This document shows positions 55,301 to 61,771 of a stretch of DNA of 64,000 bases, piece by piece; within the stretch, counting starts at the first letter, position 1; every line of letters begins with the position of its first letter. Below the pieces are notes generated by a model. That model searched no databases. It worked only from the letters and a program-made list of their open reading frames with translations, and was not told the origin of the DNA. The position numbers and the translations under genes were made by a program. The stretch covers positions 1 to 64,000 of the forward strand of contig NZ_CAJPVI010000035.1 in assembly GCF_905397435.1 (NCBI RefSeq), written 5' to 3'. The DNA comes from Cupriavidus numazuensis (lineage in GTDB: Bacteria; Pseudomonadota; Gammaproteobacteria; Burkholderiales; Burkholderiaceae).

Positions 55301-55550
55301 GATTCTGATGACGTCGTTCGCGTTCATCATGGGTGTGGTGCCGCTGGTGGTGTCGACCGGCGCTGGCTCGGAAATGCGCCATGCGATGGGCGTGGCCGTG
55401 TTTGCGGGGATGCTGGGCGTGACGTTCTTCGGCCTGTTCCTCACCCCGGTGTTCTATGTGGCGCTGCGTTTGCTGGCGACTCGCAAGCAGCGCCGGGAGG
55501 CAGCGGCGACCAGTGCATCGGCGTCGCACGCTGTGCCGTCCGCAGAGTGA
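52359..55550 (+). CDS. ceoB: RND multidrug efflux pump (MexF/CeoB-like)
   Basis: A 1063-aa HAE-1 pump of full length. The start NLSKFFIDRPIFAGVLSVLI is typical of the MexF group, with FKLPISEYPEVVPPSVVV after it. The proton-relay segment GIVVDDAIVVVENVERNIEE in TM4 contains the paired Asp, and the Lys of TM10 is in GLSAKNAILIVEFARELE. Two large periplasmic loops lie at about 35-335 and 565-870. It exports drugs such as chloramphenicol in related systems; the substrate range here is inferred. The stop overlaps the next ATG by one base (TGATG). Confidence 0.93.
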   Translation: MNLSKFFIDRPIFAGVLSVLIFLIGAISMFKLPISEYPEVVPPSVVVRAQFPGANPKVIAETVATPLEEQINGVEDMLYMNSQANSDGTLTLTVTFKLGTDPDKAQQLVQNRVSQAEPRLPEDVRRLGITTVKSSPDLTMVVHLVSPNDRYDMTYLRNYALINVKDRLARIQGVGQVQMFGSGDYSMRVWLNPEKIAERNLSASDVVKAIREQNVQVAAGVIGQSPTLPGTDLQLSVNAQGRLQTVEEFGDIIVKTSSDGAVTYLKDIARIELGASEYALRSLLDNKSAVAIPIFQAPGSNAIQISNDVRKTMEELKQNMPEGVDYSIVYDPTQFVRHSIEAVVHTLFEAIALVVLVVILFLQTWRASIIPLLAVPVSIVGTFGLMHAFGFSINALSLFGLVLAIGIVVDDAIVVVENVERNIEEGLSPKEATYKAMREVSGPIIAIALTLIAVFVPLAFMTGLTGQFYKQFALTISISTIISAFNSLTLSPALSALLLRGHDAPKDWLTRGMDKVFGGFFARFNSFFGRSSDKYGRGVKGVIRRKGSVFGVYAVMLLATWGIFQMVPKGFVPAQDKQYLVSFAKLPDGATLDRTEDVIRRMSEIALKHPGVESAVAFPGLSINGFTNSPSAGIVFVTLDPFDKRKGKELSGNAIAADLNKQYGSIQDAFIAVFPPPPVQGLGTIGGFKMMIEDRAALGYDALFDATNAFMAKARATPELAGIFSNYQVNVPQLDVQLDRTKAKQLGVPVTDVFETLQTYLGSAYVNDFNKFGRTYQVKVQADAQFRQHAEDILQLKARSASGEMVPLSSLVKVKQSFGPDSVSRYNGFTAADMNGGPAPGFSSGQAQAAAERIAAETLPKGIGFEWTELTYQDILAGNAGVWIFPLCVLLVFLVLAAQYESLTLPLAVILIVPMSLLAAMTGVWLTRGDNNIFTQIGFIVLVGLSAKNAILIVEFARELEHHGRTVVQAAIEASRLRLRPILMTSFAFIMGVVPLVVSTGAGSEMRHAMGVAVFAGMLGVTFFGLFLTPVFYVALRLLATRKQRREAAATSASASHAVPSAE

Positions 55551-57061
55551 TGGTGAAAGACATGAACAACAACCTGATGAAGCTATACCTGCCCAGGCTT
55601 GCAACACTGGCCGCCGCGCTGGTCCTGGCCGGGTGCTCGCTGGCACCGACCTACAAGGTGCCGGAGACCCCGACCGCCGCGACCTTCAAGGAGGCTGATG
55701 CCGCCGCGACCGAGGGCGCGCAATGGAAGACCGCCGCACCGGCCGAAGGCCAGCATCGCGGCGACTGGTGGAAGATCTTCGGCGATGCCGAGCTGGACCG
55801 GTTGATCGACGCGGCCAACACCTACAACCAGGATCTCGCTGCGGCTGCGGCGCGCCTGAAACAGGCGCGGGCATTCACCGGCGCGACGGAAGCGGACCTG
55901 TATCCGCAACTGAGCGTCGGACTCGATCCGACGCGTTCGCAGCCGTCGGCCGCCTCGCAGGGTTTGCCGGAGGGCACGCGCGTGGCGCCGCAGACCGTGC
56001 TCAAGGCGCGCGCCTTTGCCAGCTACGAGCTTGACCTGTTCGGGCGCGTGGCCAGCAGCGTGAATGCGGCCCGTGCCGACGAAAAGGGCGCCGAAGACCT
56101 GTACCGCTCGGTGCAGCTTGCGCTGCAGGCCGATACGGCGCAGGCGTATTTTGCGCTGCGCACGCTGGACAGCGAACGCAACCTGCTCAACGCGACGATC
56201 AAGCTGCGGGAAGATGCGTTGTCGTTGCTGCGCAAGCGCTATGAGGCGGGCGAGACGACAGACCTGGACCCGGCCCGCGCCGAAGCCGAGCTCGGCACCG
56301 CGCGTGCCGACCTGGCCGGCATCGAGCGCCGCCGGGCCAACCAGGAACATGCGTTGGCGGTGCTGACCGGCGTGTCGCCATCGCAGTTCGGGCTCGCTGC
56401 GAAGCCGTTTGACACGGCACCGGTGGCGGTGCCGGCCGGTCTGCCATCGGAATTGCTCGAACGACGGCCTGACATCGCGGCGGCGGAGCGGCAGATGGCG
56501 GCGGCCAATGCGCGCATTGGTGTCGCCAAGGCGGCGTTCTTCCCGCGCATTTCGCTGACAGCGCTGTTCGGCTTCGAGTCGGCGGACCTGTCGAACCTGT
56601 TCAAGTGGTCGTCGCGCACGTGGATGCTTGGCCCGCTGCTGGGTTCGACGGTGGCGCAGACCGTGTTCGACGGCGGCCGCAACAGCTCGAACCTCGCCGG
56701 CGCCCGCGCCGCGCATGAAGAGAGCGTGGCGCGCTACCGGCAGACCGTGCTGGTGGCGTTCCGCGAAGTCGAGGACAGTCTGGCCGATGTACGCTGGCTC
56801 AGCCAGCAGGCCACGGCGCTCGACGGCGCGCTGGCCGGTGCCAGGCGCGCCCAGCGCACGTCGCGCAGCCGCTATGACGCGGGTGCGGTCGATTACCTGA
56901 CAGTGATCGATGCCGACCGGACCGTGCTGCAATCGCAGCGCGATGCCAATGCGGTGGCCGGGCTGCGCGCGGCGGCGACGGTGGCGCTGGTGCGGAGTCT
57001 CGGTGGCGGTTGGGGGCCGGTACCTGAATCGGTGGCTTCCGCGTCGGCACCCGCGCAGTAA
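55550..57061 (+). CDS. opcM: Outer-membrane efflux lipoprotein (OprN/OpcM-like, NodT family)
   Basis: A protein of about 503 aa. Lipobox ALVLAGCSLAPTY places Cys at about 28. The NodT-type start of the mature part is WWKIFGDAELDRLIDAANTY, and ERRPDIAAAERQMAAANARI is the conserved block before the second repeat. The ATG at 55550 overlaps the pump stop; an ATG at 55562 is possible and equally good for the signal peptide. It completes the tripartite efflux system. Confidence 0.92.
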   Translation: MVKDMNNNLMKLYLPRLATLAAALVLAGCSLAPTYKVPETPTAATFKEADAAATEGAQWKTAAPAEGQHRGDWWKIFGDAELDRLIDAANTYNQDLAAAAARLKQARAFTGATEADLYPQLSVGLDPTRSQPSAASQGLPEGTRVAPQTVLKARAFASYELDLFGRVASSVNAARADEKGAEDLYRSVQLALQADTAQAYFALRTLDSERNLLNATIKLREDALSLLRKRYEAGETTDLDPARAEAELGTARADLAGIERRRANQEHALAVLTGVSPSQFGLAAKPFDTAPVAVPAGLPSELLERRPDIAAAERQMAAANARIGVAKAAFFPRISLTALFGFESADLSNLFKWSSRTWMLGPLLGSTVAQTVFDGGRNSSNLAGARAAHEESVARYRQTVLVAFREVEDSLADVRWLSQQATALDGALAGARRAQRTSRSRYDAGAVDYLTVIDADRTVLQSQRDANAVAGLRAAATVALVRSLGGGWGPVPESVASASAPAQ

Positions 57062-57158
57062 CATCGGACGCCCGGCAAGTGCCGCAGGGGTGGCGCGATG
57101 CAATCGGATCACTACACTGAATGCATTGCGCCGCTCCCGAATGCGCGCGGCACCTGCC

Positions 57159-57716
57159 ATGCACCGACACAAGACGCTGTTCTGGATATTCATCGTTGTG
57201 GCCGTGAGCGTTGCGGCACTGTTCGTGCCGTTGCCGTGGACCGACATCACCCGCATCCACAATGAAGCGGTCATCGCGCGCCCCCCGGCCGTGGTGTTCG
57301 ACTATGTATCCACGCCCGGCAACTGGCCTGCCTGGCATCCGTCCTCGCTGGGAGTGAAGGGTGCTACGGATCACTCGCTGCTGCCTGGCGAGCGTGTGAC
57401 CGAGACGTTCGTCGTGGCCGGGCGCAGCGGTGTGGTCATCTGGACGGTGACAAAGCGCGATCCCCCGCGCGCATGGACGATCGAGGGCGAGATCGAAGGC
57501 CGCAAGGCCGGCACCGTCGCCTATACGCTGACCCCGGCGCTGACGCCGTCGTTGACGCCGACCGAGGAAAGCACGCGTTTCGAGCGCGATTTCAGCTATC
57601 AGTCGCCCACGCTGTTGTTCCTGCTGCTGAACCGCATGGTGCTGCGGCCGCGCATCGAGGCGGAGTCGACGGAAGCCGTCAGGCGCCTGAAGGCCACGCT
57701 GGAAGCCAGGCGCTGA
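57159..57716 (+). CDS. Membrane-anchored SRPBCC-family protein
   Basis: A 185-aa protein with an N-terminal membrane span (LFWIFIVVAVSVAALFVPL, residues 7-25) and a START/polyketide-cyclase-like domain (IARPPAVVFDYVSTPGNWPA, then WHPSSLGVKGATDHSLLPGE). The WTIEGEIEGRKAG region and a C-terminal helix ending LKATLEARR complete the fold. It is likely periplasmic and lipid- or hydrophobe-binding. An ATG at 57141 is also in frame. No operon partner is evident. Confidence 0.75.
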   Translation: MHRHKTLFWIFIVVAVSVAALFVPLPWTDITRIHNEAVIARPPAVVFDYVSTPGNWPAWHPSSLGVKGATDHSLLPGERVTETFVVAGRSGVVIWTVTKRDPPRAWTIEGEIEGRKAGTVAYTLTPALTPSLTPTEESTRFERDFSYQSPTLLFLLLNRMVLRPRIEAESTEAVRRLKATLEARR

Positions 57717-57814
57717 CCGTGTGCTGCGCCAGCGCGTCGCTTGCGCGGCCGTTGCATCCCCACTAAGTTGGAAATATCACTGCTGAACGAGCGTCCGCAC
57801 CGCGGACACCTGTC

Positions 57815-58249
57815 ATGAGTCCTATTCGTCCCTTGATTCGCCTGAAGTGGCCGCGCGGTGGCATGGCGTTGGCGCTGCTGGCCGCGCTGGCCCTGTGCGC
57901 GGCCGTCCCCTTGCATGCTCAGCCTCATGAAACGGGGTCGATGACTGTTGGCGGCTCCGCGCACGTGCGCGGGCCGGTGGTCGTGCACGGCACCCTCGTG
58001 GTCGCCGGACGCGTCCATGCGCGCGGGCCGCTGACGGCGGCGTACTTCACCGGGCCAGCCGCGGCGCTTGGTTTGCCCTACGCAGGCGGGTATTACAAGG
58101 TCTTCGATGGGCCCGTTACCGTACATGGCACGATGGTCGTCAAGGGCGATCTGCTCGTAGACGGCCCACTCACCGTTGACGGACCGCTCGAAGCGAGTGG
58201 CGGTATCGACGCCGACGGACCCATGCGCGAACGCTCCTACGGGCGCTGA
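57815..58249 (+). CDS. Secreted bactofilin-like beta-repeat protein
   Basis: A 144-aa protein: signal peptide (core MALALLAALALCAAVPLHAQ), then repeats of the form xVxGxxxVxG. The first block is GSAHVRGPVVVHGTLVVAGR and the second GPVTVHGTMVVKGDLLVDGP. This is the short valine/glycine pattern of bactofilin-type beta-helices, but bactofilins are cytoplasmic. The gap in the middle (YFTGPAAALGLPYAGGYYKV) breaks the helix. Family and function unknown. A small hairpin GTCCGC-ACC-GCGGAC (57793-57807) lies just before the ATG. Confidence 0.65.
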   Translation: MSPIRPLIRLKWPRGGMALALLAALALCAAVPLHAQPHETGSMTVGGSAHVRGPVVVHGTLVVAGRVHARGPLTAAYFTGPAAALGLPYAGGYYKVFDGPVTVHGTMVVKGDLLVDGPLTVDGPLEASGGIDADGPMRERSYGR

Positions 58250-58347
58250 CGCGCGCCAGGAGACGGCGCAGAGTTTGAGAGGAGGTGGAACCCGGGGCAG
58301 CCTGTATTGCACAATATGGGCCTTGCATCACAACCCCGGAGCCCACC

Positions 58348-58809
58348 ATGGCAAAACCGGCCGTAGTTGGCCTCAGAAGCATTGCGCTGTTCGAAGCCGC
58401 CAAGGGCGCGCTGGTCATCGTTGCGGGGCTCGGGCTCGTGGCCCTGCTGCACCGTGACGCGCAGGCACTGGCCGAATCGATCATCATGCGGCTCCATATC
58501 AACCCGGCCAGCCGCTATCCCACTATCTTCCTGTCGCTGCTCTCGAACCCGAGCGATGCGCGCTTGTGGGCCATTGGTGGCTCCGCAGCCGTCTATGCGC
58601 TGATGCGGTTCGCGGAGGCCTGGGGGCTGTGGCATCGGCTGGCCTGGGGCAACTGGCTCGGCGTGTGGTCGGGTGGCATCTACCTTCCGATCGAACTCTA
58701 TGAGGCGCTGGCGCACCCGAGCTGGATGCACGCGGGCCTGGCAGCGGCCAACCTGCTGGTGGTGCTGTACCTGGTCAAAAGTCTGGCGCGCCGCGAAGTC
58801 CAGACCTGA
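58348..58809 (+). CDS. DUF2127-family membrane protein
   Basis: A 153-aa protein with four hydrophobic segments (about 12-32, 67-85, 92-113 and 125-146), including LFEAAKGALVIVAGLGLVAL, the opening typical of DUF2127. Other parts are RFAEAWGLWHRLAWGNWLGV and GIYLPIELYEAL. The ATG at 58348 was chosen because the longer frame from 58285 is not conserved-looking. The role of this inner-membrane family is unknown. A strong terminator follows. Confidence 0.8.
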   Translation: MAKPAVVGLRSIALFEAAKGALVIVAGLGLVALLHRDAQALAESIIMRLHINPASRYPTIFLSLLSNPSDARLWAIGGSAAVYALMRFAEAWGLWHRLAWGNWLGVWSGGIYLPIELYEALAHPSWMHAGLAAANLLVVLYLVKSLARREVQT

Positions 58810-58847
58810 GCAAGGCGCGCCGCCGGAACGTGCCAGTCTGAAGTGGC

Positions 58848-58880
58848 AAGCGGGCTTCCGAAGAAGCCCGCTTGTTTGTT
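58848..58880. terminator. Rho-independent terminator
   Basis: AAGCGGGCTTC (58848-58858) and GAAGCCCGCTT (58863-58873) make an 11-bp perfect stem with a CGAA loop, followed on the plus strand by GTTTGTT. It ends the DUF2127 transcript and, being symmetrical, can also serve the OFA transporter gene that stops at 58903 on the other strand. Confidence 0.85.
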
Positions 58881-58902
58881 GCGGAAGCCCGTTCCGCCAG
58901 CG

Positions 58903-60219
58903 TCAGGCGGGAACCTGCGCGCCGGCTGCCGCGGTCTCCTTGGAATGGAGACTCCGGGCGGTCGCCACATGCGAGGCCAGCACGGGGCGCAGCACCATCA
59001 TCGCCAGGAACGCGGCGCTAAGGTCCATGGCGGCGACCGTGTAGAGAACGGTCGACCACGTGCCGGTCGCCTCCATCAGCAGGTTGCCGATCGGGACGAA
59101 CAGCGCGCCGATACCCTTGGCCGTATAAAGCACGCCGTAGATCTTGCCGATGTGCTTGGTGCCGAACGCATCGCCCGCCAGTGCCGAGAACAGCGAATAC
59201 ACCTCGCCCCAGGCCAGGAACACGACGCCGGACAGGATCAGGAACGCATACGGATCGCTGCCGAAGTAGCCGAGCGCGATGATGCCGACGCCTTCGAGCG
59301 AGAACGCGATGACCATGGTCTTCTCGCGGCCGATGTTGTCCGAGATCCAGCCGAACAGCGGGCGCGAGATGCCGTTCATGATGCGGTCGAGCATCAGTGC
59401 GAGCGGCAGGGCGGCCATGACGAAGAAGTGCAGGTCGACCTGGAACTCCTTCACGCCAAGATCCTTTGCGATGACACCGAGTTGCGCCACGGCCATCATG
59501 CCGCCAGTGACGACCAGCACGAACATCACCAGCATCAGCCAGAACAGCTTCGTGCTCATCGCTTCCTTGAGCGTGTAGTCGCGCGTTGCCTGGACGAGCT
59601 TCTGCGACGCCCGGACCTCATTGGTCTTCGGCGCGCGCAGGAACCACGCGGCGACGAATGCCAGGGAGCCCTGCAGGACGCCGAAGAACAGGAAGGTGTG
59701 CTGGAAGCCGGACGATTCGATCATCGCCGCGATGGGCAGGATCGTGGCCGCGGAGCCTGCGCCATAGCCGCCCGCCGTCAGACCCACGGCCAGGCCGCGC
59801 CGGTCGGGGAACCACTTGAGCGCGTTATTGATGCAGGTCGCGTAGATGGAGCCCACCCCCAGGCCGCCCACCGCCGCGCCGATGTAGAAGCCCATCAGCG
59901 TGGTGGCCTGCGAGTTGATGACCCACGCGGTGCCGATGAACACCGCGCCGAACGCGACCATCATGCGCGGCCCGAACTTGTCGATAAAGTAACCTTCGAT
60001 CGGCGCGAGCCAGGTCTGGACCAGCACGAATACCGTAAAGGCGATCTGGATGCTGGCACGGGACCAGCCATAGGTTTCCTGGATCTCGGGCACGAACAGC
60101 GTCCACGCGTACTGGATGTTCGCCGTGGCGATCATGCAGACGACGCCGACGATCAACTGGATCCAGCGCGTGTTTTCCGGAGTCTGCTGCGAAGGAAGAG
60201 CTGCCGATGGATGAGTCAT
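58903..60219 (-). CDS. OFA-family MFS transporter (oxalate/formate antiporter-like)
   Basis: A 438-aa transporter with 12 predicted membrane segments. The start RWIQLIVGVVCMIATANIQY and the stretch WTLFVPEIQETYGWSRASIQ are typical of the OFA branch, as is NNALKWFPDRRGLAVGLTAG. The ATG has CGGAG upstream and overlaps the stop of a short upstream frame (ATGA). OFA proteins exchange small carboxylates; the substrate here is not determined. I looked for the small hydrophobic partner often next to OFA genes and did not find one downstream. Confidence 0.9.
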   Translation of the reverse strand: MTHPSAALPSQQTPENTRWIQLIVGVVCMIATANIQYAWTLFVPEIQETYGWSRASIQIAFTVFVLVQTWLAPIEGYFIDKFGPRMMVAFGAVFIGTAWVINSQATTLMGFYIGAAVGGLGVGSIYATCINNALKWFPDRRGLAVGLTAGGYGAGSAATILPIAAMIESSGFQHTFLFFGVLQGSLAFVAAWFLRAPKTNEVRASQKLVQATRDYTLKEAMSTKLFWLMLVMFVLVVTGGMMAVAQLGVIAKDLGVKEFQVDLHFFVMAALPLALMLDRIMNGISRPLFGWISDNIGREKTMVIAFSLEGVGIIALGYFGSDPYAFLILSGVVFLAWGEVYSLFSALAGDAFGTKHIGKIYGVLYTAKGIGALFVPIGNLLMEATGTWSTVLYTVAAMDLSAAFLAMMVLRPVLASHVATARSLHSKETAAAGAQVPA

Positions 60220-60299
60220 TGCGCGCTCCGTGAATGGGTTGGTCGGTGCAATCCGGCGACGTGACTACCGGGTTTTCGTGGGGTGGCTGTCATTTTCAT
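60216..60299 (-). CDS. Possible 25-27-aa leader peptide of the OFA transporter gene
   Basis: On the minus strand AGGAG (60302-60306) precedes ATGs at 60299 and 60293; the second is at ideal spacing. The frame ends in TGA that overlaps the transporter ATG by 4 bases (ATGA). The peptide (MTATPRKPGSHVAGLHRPTH and 5 more residues) is hydrophilic and unlike any family I know. It may exist only to couple translation. Confidence 0.3.
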   Translation of the reverse strand: MKMTATPRKPGSHVAGLHRPTHSRSAQ

Positions 60300-60411
60300 G
60301 TCTCCTGTTCCGTTGGCTTATTAAGTCTGGGGTTTCCTGATTTTTCGAGGCGCAGGAATGCCCGGCTCTCCGGTATATTCCGGTAGCGGAAAATGGCTCA
60401 AAAATGGTTTT

Positions 60412-60431
60412 GTCAGATCCAATAATCTGAC
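60412..60431. promoter_or_regulatory. Perfect inverted repeat upstream of the OFA gene
   Basis: GTCAGAT-CCAATA-ATCTGAC is a 7-bp inverted repeat with a 6-bp centre. It lies about 10 bp upstream of the putative -35 on the minus strand, a usual position for an activator. The cognate regulator is not known. Confidence 0.5.
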
Positions 60432-60685
60432 GATGGAAGAAATGTCTGGTAAATGCTCGGGCGAGTCCTCCTCAGGAGATGGTCTGCCTGTTGATACATT
60501 ACAAATTTGTCATGCTTGTCCGGTGCGAAGCCGCTTTTCGGGCCGCATTTGGATACACAGTATGTGATATATCAAGTAAGTCAAGAAAAAGAAACAATCA
60601 TGAATTAGCTTGAATGTATTTATTCCGATAACAAATGGAATCGGGAATTCACGCGGCTTCGGAATGATTATTGCTGTGCAAAAAA

Positions 60686-60712
60686 AAGCCCGCAGGCAAG
60701 GCTTGCGGGCTT
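60686..60712 (-). terminator. Strong Rho-independent terminator on the minus strand
   Basis: AAGCCCGCA (60686-60694) pairs with TGCGGGCTT (60704-60712), and the stem extends by further pairs to an AAG loop. On the minus strand it is followed by eight T residues (plus-strand A at 60680-60687). On the plus strand no T-run follows. So it ends a transcript that comes from the right. No minus-strand gene starts between it and the nuclease gene that ends at 61747. Confidence 0.85.
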
Positions 60713-61066
60713 GAGGCGTGATGCGCGACTCCACCACAGGGCGGCAACACGTATTGCGCTGGCTTGGATTAATCTGGTGCGGACGTCATAAATTATTGAA
60801 TTATCGACTCGCGCAATTGTATTAGGGTTTTCTCCGGGGTATTTATCACACGCTGTGATTCGATTGGGCTACTACCGGCGAACGTGTCCCGGATCGCGGA
60901 GACTGCGGCCGGCAGCAGGTGACCGGGCCGGTACAGGCGTGATAAGTCACGCAATCAACACCTCCGAACGTCGCAGATCATCGAGTCAAAAAAAAGATCC
61001 AGATTGATGTAATGCCGGGCGAGGCCAGCCGACCAACAGGAACATTCACCCCGCCTGGAGACTGCC

Positions 61067-61771
61067 ATGCCCACCACCATCGCCAAGACCCTGCTGACCG
61101 CCGCCGTAGCTGCCGCGACGCTTTCGATCGGTTCCGTACAGGCTGCCGGCAGCACTGGGGTGCGCACGCCTGATCCCTATAGCGACGGCGCTCGCACCCG
61201 CCAGATCGACCTGTTCACGGATGGCGCGCTGATCCTGGCCGGGAAGGACACTTCAGGCGTATCGGCGTCACCGGCCCGCAGCGTTGATCCGTACAGCGAC
61301 GGTGGCCGCACGCGGCAAGTGGATCCGTTCACCGATGGCGGACGTACCCTCGCCGGAATGGACACTTCAGGCGTATCGGCGTCACCGGCCCGCAGTTTTG
61401 ATCCGTACAGCGACGGTACGCGCACGCGGCAGGTGGACCCGTTCACCGATGGTGGACGTACCCTCGCCGGAATGGACACTTCAGGCGTATCGGCGTCGCC
61501 GGCCCGCAGTTTTGATCCGTACAGCGACGGCACGCGCACGCGGCAGGTGGACCCGTTCACCGATGGTGGACGTACCCTCGCAGGCATGGACATTTCAGGT
61601 GTGTCAGCGTCGCCGGCCCGCAGCGTCGATCCGTACACGGATGGCGCGCGCGTGCGCCAGGCCGATCCATTCACCGACGGTGGACGGACCATCGCGGGCA
61701 TGGACACGCGCGGTGTGTCCGGTACGCCCGGCCGCAGCTTCGATCCTTACCGGAACGACTGGCGCGTCTGA
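61067..61771 (+). CDS. Secreted protein of five exact 38-residue repeats
   Basis: A 234-aa protein. Signal peptide MPTTIAKTLLTAAVAAATLS, cleaved near QAA or VQA. From residue 36 on, the mature part is five tandem repeats of 38 residues (114 bp; starts at 61172, 61286, 61400, 61514 and 61628) and a short tail that begins a sixth at 61742. Each repeat reads DPYSDGxRTRQ, DPFTDGGRTLAG, then a 14-residue linker with DTSGVSASPARS. The two DP[YF][ST]DG halves are 12 residues apart. There is no cysteine. The Asp and Gly content hints at metal binding, but I know no characterised family. It overlaps the nuclease gene by 25 bp at the 3' end. Confidence 0.85.
   Translation: MPTTIAKTLLTAAVAAATLSIGSVQAAGSTGVRTPDPYSDGARTRQIDLFTDGALILAGKDTSGVSASPARSVDPYSDGGRTRQVDPFTDGGRTLAGMDTSGVSASPARSFDPYSDGTRTRQVDPFTDGGRTLAGMDTSGVSASPARSFDPYSDGTRTRQVDPFTDGGRTLAGMDISGVSASPARSVDPYTDGARVRQADPFTDGGRTIAGMDTRGVSGTPGRSFDPYRNDWRV
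61172..61741 (+). repeat. Five 114-bp in-frame tandem repeats
   Basis: GATCCSTA-like starts recur at 61172, 61286, 61400, 61514, 61628 and 61742, with exactly 114 bp between each pair. Central units 2-4 are nearly identical, and units 1 and 5 are more diverged. The repeat is a multiple of 3, so copy-number changes keep the reading frame. It encodes the repeats of the secreted protein. Confidence 0.92.

Larger units (their letters stand above)
60300..61066. promoter_or_regulatory. Long regulatory gap between OFA and repeat-protein genes
   Basis: This gap is more AT-rich than the rest of the window and has no supported gene. It holds a minus-strand promoter candidate (TTGAGC at 60396-60401, 18 bp, TATACC at 60372-60377) with the palindrome GTCAGAT-CCAATA-ATCTGAC at 60412-60431 just upstream of it. 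It also has the palindrome TGATATATCA at 60565-60574, the minus-strand terminator at 60686-60712, and a likely promoter region for the repeat-protein gene. The ribosome site of that gene (CTGGAGA) lies just before 61067. Confidence 0.45.

Noticed and set aside
52452-55646. A 1064-codon open frame on the minus strand opposite the RND pump gene
   Set aside because: It is the antisense shadow of a GC-rich, codon-biased gene; the translation is His/Arg-rich and has no family pattern, whereas the plus-strand pump is complete.
58810-58902. A small hydrophobic partner gene of the OFA transporter
   Set aside because: Only 93 bp remain after the transporter stop and most of it is the terminator; no such ORF is present.
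60358-60567. A 69-codon plus-strand ORF in the OFA upstream gap
   Set aside because: No ribosome site, no family pattern, and it overlaps the palindrome and promoter candidate of the transporter gene.
61177-61707. Minus-strand repeat ORF of 176 aa inside the repeat-protein gene
   Set aside because: It mirrors the 114-bp repeats because the repeat length is a multiple of three; no signal peptide or ribosome site.
61172-61741. A CRISPR or other non-coding repeat array
   Set aside because: The units are contiguous, 114 bp long, lack spacers and keep an open reading frame with a signal peptide in front.
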